Assembly (NCBI RefSeq): GCF_949987515.2
Contig: NC_082689.1
Coordinates: 98,122,957 to 98,186,956 of the forward strand
Direction: 5' to 3'
DNA: 64,000 nt
Origin: Delphinus delphis
Taxonomy: Eukaryota > Chordata > Mammalia > Artiodactyla > Delphinidae
Shown here piece by piece: positions 35,745-47,382 of the stretch. Under the pieces are notes generated by a model. It was not told the origin of the DNA. It was given only the letters and a program-made list of their open reading frames with translations, and did no database searches. Both the position numbers and the translations under genes were made by a program. Each line of letters opens with the position of its first letter. The stretch's first letter is position 1.

Positions 35745-36215
35745 TTTGACATCTCTAGGCCTGGGCTGCTACTGGATGCTGGAGTTACAAAGATGCACGG
35801 AACATTTTCTCTGCCCTTGAGACACATTGTTGGAAGGAAGACAAAAATATACTCATTTGATTAATAAAAATAATAAACATTAACATTTTTAAAAATTAAA
35901 AAAATTATGTCCAAGTGTCAGTGGAACACTGAGATAGAAGTACCTAACTGGATTCTTTTGGGAGAAGGCCAGCAGATAATGTGCCATTTAAACGGAGTTT
36001 TTGAGGCATTGTGAACGTTTTCTAGGCAAACAGTTTGAGGAAAGGCAGAGGGAGTTGCCTGGATAAAAGCAGCAAAGCCTGAAACAGCATCAAGCAGCCA
36101 TTAGGACACAGGCCTGCCCAGAGCCCAGGGTACATTCTTCCAGAAATCAGATTGAAAGGCTGGGCCTGTCCTGGCATTGGCAGTGTGTGGAGATACCCAT
36201 CTATCCAACACATGT
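35745..36215 (-). repeat. L2 LINE remnant, minus strand
   Basis: 'gatgctggagttacaaagatg', 'ttctctgcccttgagacac' and 'acagtttgaggaaaggcagagg' match the antisense of L2 in the same order as the longer L2 at 31-33.6 kb. Confidence 0.5.
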
Positions 36216-36780
36216 ATTAAGAGCTAACAGTGTTTATTTTTTAAATTCATAGAATGTCTAATCAAACCTGTTTAGAGATAGTCTTAACTAACAGCCCCTT
36301 GAATTTCCGCAGTGCCCTGGAGCTACAGCTCCTCATGTGGCTCAGCCCGTCTTTAGAGCATAAAATAATACAGCCCAACAAACACTCCGAGTGAGGCTGC
36401 AAACAGGCTTGGGCCAAGAAGAGAATATTTATGACTTTATGACCGACTCCTTTGGAGTGTAGAAAAAAATATGTACCTTGCAGAAATTAAAGTTGTACCG
36501 ATCACCAAAGCCTTTGATCAGCGCGCGTTGTCTTGCTGCTGTCTCTTCACTACTGATGTGAGGAAACGGCACTGGTCTGCAATTTAAGTTTCCCAGTAAT
36601 AGGCATCTGGGCTGTCCTCTTACCTTGGGTTTTCGGTAGCATCTGCATCGCTGTTTTAGAGCAGCCCTTTTGGCCTTCCAACTCCTGGAAGCTTGTTCAA
36701 TCAAGACATAACCTTTTACCAGTTATGACTAACTGCTGAAGGGAAAGAAAAAATCCTCAGTGTCGGGCAGCAGGCTACAG
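36216..36780. other. Intronic DNA, nothing recognised
   Basis: No repeat or exon was recognised. It begins the longest repeat-poor stretch of the window (36.2-39.4 kb). Confidence 0.45.
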
Positions 36781-36800
36781 TGTTCGGGGACCTGTGAGTG

Positions 36801-37210
36801 GAAGCTTGTTATAAACGCCTCAGGTGTTAGAAAAAGCCAATATGTCAAGAATTAATCTGCATGAATATGCTCCTTTGCCCTGCTCAGATTTGTGGGGGAG
36901 CTTGTAAGAAAACCCCAGATCTTAGAGAAGGCCGATGCGTCAAGGCCTCATCGCCATAAATATTCTAAGAGCTCTCAGAGAAGAAAAATGAACCATTGGG
37001 CCAACATTAATTGTGCCCAGAGATAATTAGAACGAAGTGCTGTTAATTGTGTGCTGCCTTAATGTTATGTAGCCATGGCCTTGTTTTTTTTTTCATGGAG
37101 GGTATAAATTTTGATGTCGGAAACTAAAAGCTGGTTGGCTTGATTAATCAAAAGACCTCAGTTTGCTTAGTTACAGCCAATTAGGCATTTTAATCCTCAC
37201 TCTGCAAAGT
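36801..37210. promoter_or_regulatory. Candidate non-coding regulatory element with an internal direct repeat
   Basis: Two ~72-bp units (36801-36872 and 36897-36967) align end to end with many transitions. They are followed by several TTAAT/TAATT motifs and a perfect 12-bp palindrome TTGATTAATCAA (37140-37151), the kind of sequence bound by homeodomain or POU-type factors. It lies in a repeat-free region. Enhancer function is only inferred. Confidence 0.35.
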
Positions 37211-39470
37211 ATGATGAAGCCTGGCATGTCCTGAGTATAATTGGAAAACAAAACCCCAAATCTTGGTTCTTTTTTCATAGTGGGTATCTGAGTTGTCCTA
37301 GATGTAACTCTTCTCTGTAACTTACCTAAGTGTCGTGAATAAAAATTATAAGCTCTGCTTCAAAAAGCAGTTTGATTGATGAACAGTCCCAGTTACAGAA
37401 CCACAGCATTCTATAAACTCTAATAGTTTGCCAGGAGAAAATGTTACACGGCCTTGGGGGAAAAAAAATAGTGGTTCCAGAAAAATGCCCTTGTTATATA
37501 GGTATTGCCTTTATATGCTGAGTCAGTAATACAGTCACCCTAAATCTATGAAGTGTTATAAGAAATCCACTTACTCTGATATCTGATGACAGCCTTTTGA
37601 GGGTGACCTAATTCATTAGCATTCAAATCAGCCCCAACCCTAGGGCCTCTCTACCTTGGGAGTGGGAAATATACAGTCTTACTTTATAACCAAAGCAGTG
37701 TGACCAAGTACTCTGATGGTTCAGGGATTTTAAGATTTGAACATGGGAGGAGAGATTACAAACCATCCTGGGTGTAAAAACTCTCTACCGTATTGGTTTG
37801 GGTAATTCGTCTTATTTCAGAACCATCTAAAATATCTTTGCTTTTATTTGTGAATTTAACTTTCTAAATATAAGCGTCCTCAGCGTCATGCTCAATCGCA
37901 TTCCTGGTTTTCTAACTGGAACCCATTAGTTAGTCACCCAGGGTGGGCTCGACCTCTTCAGTGTTCAATGTTGCTAAGTATTCAACTAATATAGGGGTGT
38001 GGAGCTCTTCTAGGAAGTAAGTTTCTGCTGTGCTTTTAAAGAAGATACAGCTTGTAAAATGCATCTGTTGTTGCTTTGAACAGACCGTACCTCAACATAG
38101 CAAAGAAAAAAGGAAATGCTTTCAAAATCACAGCAAGGAACATGACCTGTTTGGAAATCTTGGATCTCTTTTCTCAAGGCAGAGTCTTTTCCTTTACTTT
38201 TGTCTCATTGGTAGTCATATCCACGGGAGCTTTCTTAGAAACAGGAAAAGCACCTTTTCCCGCGACATCATTATTGGTTTTTGCTTTTTATGTGCCTAGG
38301 GCCAAAGTCAAATTGGTTTTGGTAATCTCATAAAATACTCGTAAAATACCAAGATGACCGTGAATTCATTTAGAGGAGACTGCCTCCCATATAGTGTAGT
38401 AACTTGGGGGAAAGAACTCTAAGTAATTCCAACTTGAAATGAGAAGCGACCACAGGCAGACAGAGTGTGATGTGAAGAAGCTTCTAAGTCCACATGATAA
38501 AATGCATTCCTCAGAAACCCAAGGAGCCAGAATTCTCCCTGCAGTCTAGTTTTATGAGAGAGACAAATAAAACAAACAGGATTTTCTCCCCCCAAAGCAG
38601 AGTCTGCGTATTTCTGAGACGAATGTAAGTTCTTGAATGCAGACCCCATTTCTGGTCTTTCCCAGTGCTCAGTGTTGAAAATCTGATCCCAAGGGCCTCA
38701 TGGCAAAGGCGAAAGCGCTTCATGGATCATCAGAAAGAATCTAAACCATGCTCATTATCAAGTAATTATTATAATAGATTTAATAAGTATCTATTGACTA
38801 TAATAATAATATTATAATTATAATAATTGTATAATAATTATATAATACTGCAACCCCTTGTTGCCAGACAGACGTAAATTTGGTAAATTCACTGCCAATA
38901 CATTTTGGGGGCAAATATAAAAAGAGACTCATCTGATAATCTTACGTAGCTCTTCAACGAGCTCAGCTCACAATTCCCAAAAAGGAATTTTTCAAAAGTA
39001 TTTCTAGTAAGGTGCACTCTAGGAGTAAATATTTAATGAACAGATTAAAGCTTGGTCTGTTAAAAAAATATGAATTTCTTTATCCCACATTTACCTAGTG
39101 TGAAGTTTTTCAAAGAGCTAGAAAAGAATTCTTTGTTCTTCCTCCTCTGCAGTCACCCCAGCACCCTTACATTCTCCTTCACTGACCGCAGACAAGCGGG
39201 CAGACAGACAGACACACACACACCCCACATTATGCTGTATGCATCGCACACACCCGCCCCCCGCCCCAGGCTGCAGGACCATCTGAGAGTGGACATGCTT
39301 TTAGTGAGTCACACAGGTGACTTGAGGACCCTGAGACATTGTGCTTCCAGACTTCCGTGCTGGTACCTTTATCACTGATCCTCATATTTCACTTCCTCAC
39401 CAATTTCTTTGCATCTTCTCACCCCTGGGATGATGAAAAGGGGGAGGGGATCTCTTGTTCCTCTTTTTCA
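37211..39470. other. Intronic DNA, repeat-poor
   Basis: No exon was recognised. A TAATAATTATA-rich patch (about 38760-38860) and a short CA run near 39215 are the only simple-sequence features. Confidence 0.45.
38760..38860. repeat. AT-rich low-complexity patch
   Basis: Repeated TAATAATTATAAT units, nearly free of G and C. Confidence 0.75.
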
Positions 39471-40382
39471 CCATGCTTCTTTTTTTATTTACTTTACTTT
39501 TTATTGAAGCATAGTTGATTTACAATGTTGTGTTAGTTTCAGATGTGCAGCAAAGTGATTCAGTTATGCATAAATACATATATATATATACGCATTTCAG
39601 ATTCTTTTTCAGATTCTTTTTCATTATAGGTTATTATAAGATATTGAATATGGTTCCCTGTGCTATACAGTAGGACCTTGTTGTTCATCTATTTTATATA
39701 AAGTAGTGTGTATCTGTTAATCCCAGACTCTTGATTTATTCCTTCCTACTCTCTTCCCCTTTGGTAACCATAAGACTGTTTTCTATGTCTGTGACTCTCT
39801 TCCTGTTTTGTAAATAAGTTCATTTGTATTATTTTTTTATATTCCATATGATTTTATATGGTATTTATCTTTCTCTGTCTGACTTTACTTAGTATGACAA
39901 TCTCTAGGTGAATCTATGTTGCTGCAAATGGCAGAATTTCATTCTTTTTATGGCTGAGTAATATTCCATTGTGTATATATATATACCACATCTTTTTTTT
40001 TCTTTTAACACCTTTATTGGAATATAATTGCTTTACAGTGGTGTGTTAGTTTCTGCTTAATAACAAAGTGAATCAGTTATACATATACATATATCCCCAT
40101 AACTCTTCCCTCTTGCGTCTCCCACCCTCCCACCCTCCCTATCCCACCCTTCTAGCTGGTCACAAAGCACCGAGCTGGTCTCCCTGTGCTATGCGACTGC
40201 TTCCCACTAGCTATCTGTTTTACATTTGGTATTGTATATATGTCCATATATACACTACCACTCTCTCACTTTGTCCCAGCTTACGCTTCCCCCTCTCCGT
40301 GTCCTCAAGTCCATTCTCTAGTAGATCTGCATCGTTATTCCCGTCTTGCCCCTAGGTTCTTCATGGCCTTTTTTTTTTTTTT

Positions 40383-43300
40383 TTAGATTCCATATATATG
40401 TGTTAGCATACGGTGTTTGTTTTTCTCTTTCTGACTTCCTTCACTCTGTATGACAGACTCTAGGTCCATCCACCTCACTACAAATAACTCAGTTATGTTC
40501 CTTTCTATGGCTGAGTAATATTCCATTGTATATATGTGCCACATCTTCTTTATCCATTCATCTCTCGATGGACACTTAGGTTGCTTCCATGTCCTGGCTA
40601 TTGGAAATACAGTGTTGCAATGAACGTTGTGGTACATGACTCTTTTTGAATTACGGTTTTCTCGGGTATATGCCCAGTAGTGGGATGGCTGGGTCGTATG
40701 GTAGTTCTATTTTTAGTGTTTTAAGGCACCTCCATACTGTTCTCCATAGTGGCTGTATCAATTTACATTCCCACCAACAGTGCAACAGGGTTCCCTTTTC
40801 TCCACACCCTCTCCAGCATTTATTATTTGTAGATATTTTGATGATGGCCATTCTGACCAGTGTGAGATGATATCTCATTGTAGTTTTGATTTGCATTTCT
40901 CTAATGATTAATGATGTTGAGCATTCTTTCATGTGTTTGTTGGCAGTCTGTATATCTTCTTTGGGGAAATGTCTATTTAGGTCTTCTGCCCATTTTTGGA
41001 TTGGGTTGTTTGTTTTTTTGATATTGAGCTGCATGAGCTGCTTGTAAATTTTGGAGATTAATCCTTTGTCAGTTGCTTCATTTGCAAATATTTTCTCCCA
41101 TTCTCAGGGTTGTCTTTTCGTCTTGCTTATGGTTTCCTTTGCTGTGCAAAAGCTTTTAAGTTTCATTAGGTCCCATTTGTTTATTTTTGGTTTTATTTGC
41201 ATTTCTCTAGGAGGTGGGTCAAAAAGGATCTTGCTGTGATGTATGTCATAGAGTGTTCTGCCTATGTTTTCCTCTAAGAGTTTGATAGTGTCTGGCCTTA
41301 CATTTAGGTCTTTAATCCATTTTGAGTTTATTTTGGTGTATGGTGTTAGGGAGTGTTCTAATTTCAGTCTTTTACATGTAGCTGTCCAGTTTTCCCAGCA
41401 CCACTTATTGAAGAGGCTGTCTTTTCTCCACTGTATATTCTTGCCTCCACTATCAAAGATAAGGTGACCATATATACGTGGGTTTATCTCTGGGCTCTGT
41501 ATCCTGTTCCTTGATCTATATTTCTGTTTTTGTGCCAGTACCATACTGTCTTTATTACTGTTGCTTTGTAGTATAGTCTGAAGTCAGGGAGCCTGATTCC
41601 TCCAGCTCTGTTTTTCTTTCTCAAGATTGCTTTGACTATTCAGGCTCTTGTGTGTTGACATACAAATTGTGAAATTTTTTGTTCCAGTTCTGTGAAAAAT
41701 GCCAGTGGTAGTTTGATAGGGATTGTACTGAATCTGTAGATTGCTTAGGGTAGTACAGTCATTTTCACAATGTTGATTCTTCCAATCCAAGAACATGGTA
41801 TCTCTCCATCTATTTGTATCCTCTTTAATTTCTTTCATCAGTGTCTTATAGTTTTCTGCGTATAGGTCTTTTGTCTCCTTAGGTAGGTGTATTCTTAGAT
41901 ATTTTATTCTTTTTGTTGCAGTGGTAAATGGGAGTGTTTTCTTACTTTCACTTTCAGATTTTTCATCATTAGCGTATAGGAATGCAAGAGATTTCTGTGC
42001 ATTAATTTTGTATCCTGCTACTTTACCAAATTCATTGATTAGCTCTAGTAGTTTTCTGGTAGCATGTTTAGGATTCTCTATGTATAGTGTCATGTCATCT
42101 GCAAACACGGACAGCTTTACTTCTTTTCCAATCTGGATTCCTTTTATTTCTTTTTCTTCTCTGATTGCTGTGGCTAAAACTTCCAAAACTATGTTGAATA
42201 AGAGTGGTGAGAGTGGGCAACCTTGTCTTCTTCCTGATCTTAGTGGAAATGCTTTCAGTTTTTCACCATTGAGGATGACGTTGTCCGTGGGTTTGTCATA
42301 TATGGCCTTTATTATGTTGAGATAAGTTCCTTCTATGCCTACTTTCTCGAGGGTTTTTATCATAAATGGGTGTTGAATTTTGTTGAAAGCTTTCTCTGCA
42401 TCTATTGAGATGATCATATGGTTTTTCTCCTTCAACTTGTTAATATGGTGTATCACATTGATTGATTTGTGTATATAGAAGAATCCTTGCATTCCTGGGA
42501 TAAACCCCACTTGATCATGGTATATGATCATTTTAATGTGCTGTTGGATTCTGTTTGCTAGTATTTTGTTGAGGATTTTTGCATCTATGTTCATCAGTGA
42601 TACTGGCCTGTAGTTTTCTTTCTTTGTTTTATCTTTGTCTGGTTTTGGTATCAGGGTGATGGTGGCCTCGTAGAATGAGTTTGGGAGTTTCCTCCCTCTG
42701 CTATATTTTGGAAGAGTTTGAGAAGGATAGGTGTTAGCTCGTCTCTAAATGTTTGATAGAATTCGCCTGTGAAGCCATCTGGTCCTGGGCTTTTGTTTGT
42801 TGGAAGATTTTTAATCACAGTTTCAATTTCAGTGCTTGTGATTGGTCTGTCCATATTTTCTATTTCTTCCTGGTTCAGTCTCGGAAGGTTGTGCATTTCT
42901 AAGAATTTGTCCATTTCTTCCAGGTTGTCCATTTTATTGGCATACAGTTGTTTGTAGTCATCTCTCATGATCCTTTGTATTTCTGCAGTGTCAATTGCTA
43001 CTTCTCCTTTTTCATTTCTAATTCTATTGATTTGAGTCTTCTCCCTCTTTTTCTTGATGAGTCTGGCTAATGTTTTATCAATTTTGTTTATCTTCTCAAA
43101 GAACCAGCTTTTAGTTTTATTGATCTTTGCTATCATTCCCTTCATTTCTTTTTCATTTATTTCTGATCTGATCTTTATGATTCCCTTCCTTCTGCTAATT
43201 TTGGGGGTTCTTTGTTCATCTTTCTGTAACTGCTTTGGTATAAGGTTAGGTTATTTATTTGAGATATTTCTTGTTTCTTAAGGTAGGATTTTATTGCTAT

Positions 43301-44193
43301 AAACTTCCCTCTTAGAACTGCTTTTGCTGCAGCCCATAGGTTTTGGGTCATCGTGTTTTCATTGTCACTATTTTCTAGGTATTTTTTGATTTCCTCTTTG
43401 ATTTCTTCAGTGATCTCTTGGTTATTAAGTAGTTTAGTGTTTAGCCTCCATGTGTTTGTATTTTTTACAGATTTTTTCCTATAATTGACATCTAGTCTCA
43501 TAGTGTGTGGTCGGAAAAGATACTTGATACGATTTCAGTTTTCTCAAATTTACCGAGGCTTCATTTGTGACCCAATATATAATCTATCCTGGAGAATGTT
43601 CCATAAGGACTTGAGAAGAAAGTGTATTCTGTTGTTTTTGGATGGAATGTCCTATAAATATCAATTAAGTCCCTCTTGTTTAATGTATCATTTAAAGCTT
43701 GTATGTCCTTATTTATTTTCATTTTGGATGATCTCTCCATTGGTGAAGGTGGGGTGTGAAAGTCCCCTATCATGATTGTGTTACTGTCGATTTCCCCTTT
43801 TATGTCTGTTAGTATTTGCCTTATGTATTGAGGTGCTCCTATGTTGGGTGCATAAATACTTACAATTGTTATATCTTCTTCTTGGATTGATCCCTTGATC
43901 ATTATGTAGTGTCCTTCTTTGTGTCTTGTGATAGTCTTTGTTTTAAAGTCTATTTTGTCTGATATGAGAATTGCTACTCCAGCTTTCTTTTGATTTCAAT
44001 TTGCATGGAATATCTTTTTCCATCCTCTCACTTTCAGTCTGTATGTGTCCCTACGTCTGAAGTGGGTCTCTTGTAGACAGCATATATACGGGTCTTGTTT
44101 TTGTATGCATTCAACCAGTCTGTGTATTTTGGTTGGGGCACTTCATCCATTTACATTTAAGGTAATTATTGATATGTATGTTCCTATTACCAT
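40383..44193 (-). pseudogene. L1 copy C ORF2 (endonuclease-RT), best preserved but broken
   Basis: ORF2 would start at the ATG at 44193 (reading VIGTYISIITLNVNG) and runs about 3.8 kb, the usual ~1270 codons. Intact pieces are the endonuclease C-terminal half (43561-43902, with SRIDYILGHK but GDFHTP in place of GDFNTP), a segment with [15 protein letters not shown] (42651-43145) and the RT core (41584-42594). In that last piece DAEKAF is at residues 65-70, [13 protein letters not shown] at 122-134 and FADD at 164-167. The C-terminal part (40651-41034) keeps [15 protein letters not shown]. Frameshifts between the pieces make it non-functional as it stands. Confidence 0.9.
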
Positions 44194-44248
44194 TTTGTTA
44201 ATTGTTTTGGGTTTATTGTAGGGCTTTTCCTTCTCTTGTGGTTCCTGC

Positions 44249-45135
44249 CTAGAGAAGTTCCTTTAGCATTTGTTGTAAAGCTGGTTTGGTGGTGCTGAAT
44301 TCTCTTAGCTTCTGCTTGTCTGTAAAGGTTTTGATTTCTCCGTCAAATCTGAATGAGATCCTTGCTGGGTAGAGTAATCTTGGTTGTAGGTTTTTCCCTT
44401 TCATCACTTTAAATATGTCCTGCTACTCCCTTCTGGCTTGCAGAGTTTCTGCTGAAAGATCAGCTGTTAAGTTTATGGGGATTCCCTTGTATGTTGTTTT
44501 TCCCTTTCTGCTTTTAATCTTTTTTCTTTGTATTTAATTTTTGATAGTTTGATTAATATGTATCTTGACGTGTTTCTCCTTGGATTTATCCTGTATGGGA
44601 CTCTCTGTGCTTCCTGGACTTGATTAACTATTTCCTTTCCCATATTAGGGAAGTTTTCAACTATTATCTCTTCAAATATTTTCTCAGTCCCTTTCTTTTT
44701 CTCTTCTTCTTCTGGGACCCCTATAATTCAAATGTTGGTGCATTTAATATTGTCCCAGAGGTCTCTGAGACTGTCCTGAATTCTTTCCATTCTTTTTTCT
44801 TTATTCTGCTCTGCAGTAGTTATTTCCACTATTTTATCTTCCAGGTCACATATCTGTTCTTTTGCCTCAGTTATTCTGCTATTGATCCCTTTTAGAGAAC
44901 TTTTAATTTCATTTATTGTGTTGTTCATCACTGTTTGTTTGTTCTGTAGTTCTTCTAGGTACTTGTTAAACGTTTCTTGTATTTTCTCCATTCTATTTCC
45001 AAGATTTTGGATCATCTTTACTATCATTATTCTGAATTCTTTTTCAGGTAGACTGCCTATTTCCTCTTCATTTGTTACGTCTGGTGGGTTTTTATCTTGC
45101 TCCTTCATCTGCTGTGTGTCTCTCTGTCTTCTCAT
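44249..45135 (-). pseudogene. L1 copy C ORF1, broken
   Basis: The start ATG at 45135 begins MRRQRDTQQMKEQDKNPPD. The coiled coil runs from NLGNRMEKIQETF through EITTAEQNKEKRMERIQDS without interruption. A stop follows CTNI at about 44728, cutting off the RRM-like and C-terminal domains, which continue in other frames to the CTAGAGAAG stop at 44249. Total length (~295 codons) is normal for ORF1p. Confidence 0.86.
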
Positions 45136-46029
45136 TTTGCTTAACTTACTGTGTTTGGGGTCTCCTTTTCGCAGGGTGCAGGTTCGTAGTTCCCGTTGTT
45201 TTTGGTGTCTGTCCCCAGTGGCTAAAGTTGGTTCAGTGGGTTGTGTAGGCTTCCTGGTGGAGGGGACTAGTGCCTGTGTTCTGGTGGATGAGGCTGATCT
45301 TGTGTTTATGGTGGGCAGGTCCACGTGTGGTGGGGTGTTTTGGGGTGTCTGTGGCCTTATTATGATTTTAGGCACCTCTCTGCTAATGGGTGGGGTTGTG
45401 TTCCTGTCTTGCTAGTTGTTTGGCATAGGGTGTCCTGCACTGTAGCTTGCTGGTCGCTGAGTGGAGCTGGGTCTTGGCGTTGAGATGGAGATCTCTGGGA
45501 GATTTTCACCATTTGATATTACGTTGAGCTGGGAGATCTCTTGTGGACCAGTGTCCTGAATTTAGCTCTCCCAGCACAGAGGCACAGCCCTGACGCCTGG
45601 CTGGAACACCAAGAGCCTGTCCTCCACATGGCTCAGAATAAAAGGGAGAAGAAAAAGAAAGAAAGAAAGGTGAAGGTATAATAAAATAAAATTAAAAGTT
45701 ATTAAAATAAAAAATAATTATTTTTTAAAAATTGTTTTAAGTAATAAAAAGAAAGAAGAGAGCAACCAAACCAAAAAGAAATCCACCAATGATAACAAGT
45801 GCTAAAACTATACAAAAAATAAAAAACCAAAAAAACAGACAGACAGAACCCTAAGACACATGGTAAAAGCAAAGCTATACAGACAAAATCACACACAGAA
45901 ACATACACACTCACAAAAAGAGAAAAAGGGAGAAATATATATGTATCGTTGCTCCCAAAGTCCACCTCCTCAATTTGGGATGATTCGTTGTCCATTCATG
46001 TATTCCACAGATGCAGGTACATCAAGTTG

Positions 46030-47150
46030 ATTGTGGAGCTTTAATCCGCTGCTGCTGAGGCTGCTGGGAGAGATTTCCCTTTCTCTTCTTTGTTCGCACA
46101 GCTGCCGGGGTTCAGCTTTGGATTTGGCCCCGCCTCTGCGTGTAGGTCGCCTGAGGGTGTCTGTTTTTCGCTCAGGCAGGACGGGGTTCAAGGAGCCGCC
46201 GATTCGGGGGCTCTGGCTCGCTCAGGCCGGGGGGGAGGGAGGGGCACGGAGTGCAGGGCGGGCCTGCGGCGGCAGAGGCCGGCGTGACGGTGCACCAGCC
46301 TGAGGCGCGCAGTGCGTTCTCCCGGGTAAGTTGTCCCTGGATCCCGGGACCCTGGCAGTGGCGGGCAGCACAGGCTCCCCAGAAGGGAGGTGTGGAGAGT
46401 GACCTGTGCTCGCACACAGGCTTCTTGGTGGCGGCAGCAGCAGTCTTAGCGTATCACGCCTGTCTCTGGGGTCCGCGCTTTTAGCTGCGGCTCGCGCCCG
46501 TCTCTGGAGCTCCTTTAAGCAGCGCTCTTAATACCCTCTCCTCGCGCACCAGGAAACAAGAAGGAAGAAAAAGTCTCTTGTCTCTTCGGCAGCTCCAGAC
46601 CTTTTCCCGGACTCCCTCCCGGCCAGCCGTGGTGCACTAACCCCTTCAGGCTGGGTTCACGCCGCCAACCCCAGTCCTCTCCCTGCGCTCCGACCCAAAG
46701 CCCGAGCCTCAGCTCCCAGCCCCCGCCCGCCCCGGCGGGTGAGCAGACAAGCCTCTCGGGCTGGTGAGTGCCGGTCGGCACCGATACTCTGTGCGGGAGT
46801 CTCTCCGCTTTGCCCTCCGCACCCCTGTTGCTGTGCTCTCCTCCGCGGCCCCGAAGCTGCCCACCTCCGCCACCCGCAGTCTCCGCCCGCGAAGGGGCTC
46901 CTAGTGTGTGGAAACCGTTCCTCCTTCACAGCTTCCTCCCAGAGGTGCAGGTCCCGTCCCTATTCTTTTGTCTCTGTTTTTTCTTTCGCCCTACCCAGGT
47001 ATGTGGGGAGTTTCTTGCCTTTTGGAAGGTCTGAGGTCTTCTGCCTGCGTTCGGTAGGTGTTCTGTAGGAGTTGTTCCACGTGTAGATGTATTTCTGGTG
47101 TATCTGTGGGGAGGAAGGTGATCTCTGCGTCTTCTCCGCCATCTTGAAGC
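46030..47150 (-). promoter_or_regulatory. CpG-rich 5' UTR/promoter of L1 copy C with a YY1-like site
   Basis: The 5' UTR keeps many CpG dinucleotides (for example around 46190-46300 and 46700-46900) and has a YY1-like CAAGATGGC on the minus strand at 47138-47146, near the 5' end. It corresponds to the internal promoter of L1. Activity is not shown by the sequence. Confidence 0.6.
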
Positions 47151-47382
47151 TCTCCCTATACCACATCTTCTATATTTATTCATCTGTCAGTGGACACTTA
47201 GGTTGTTTCTGTGTCTTGGTTCTTGGAAATAGCACTGCTCTGAGCACTGGCATGCACGTATCTTTTCAAATTAGAGTTTTCATCTTTTTCCAGATATTTG
47301 CCCAGGAGTGGGATTGCTGGATCATAATGGTAACTCTATTTTTAGTTGTTTAAGGAACCTCCATATTTCCCCATGTTTCTTT

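Larger units (their letters stand above)
39982..47169 (-). mobile_element. Full-length L1 retrotransposon, copy C, with its target-site duplications
   Basis: It is bracketed by a perfect 13-bp duplication TATACCACATCTT (39982-39994 and 47157-47169), giving an insert of 7162 bp on the minus strand. It has a CpG-rich 5' UTR (about 45136-47156), ORF1 (45135-44249), ORF2 (44193-40383) and a 3' UTR ending at a T/A-rich tail near 40000. It holds no SINE and keeps the longest frames of the four L1s, including one of 336 codons, so it is probably the youngest. Stops and frameshifts still inactivate both ORFs. Confidence 0.94.
39471..47382 (-). mobile_element. Older 5'-truncated L1, split by L1 copy C
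   Basis: The old element's 3' UTR (39483-39994: 'gaagcatagttgatttac', 'ctatacagtaggaccttg') and its continuation (47170-47370: 'tcagtggacacttaggttg', 'gcccaggagtgggattgc') are separated by copy C. Its own duplication, CCATGCTTCTTT (39471-39482) against CCATGTTTCTTT (47371-47382), has one mismatch. Its own length is about 713 bp. Confidence 0.85.
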
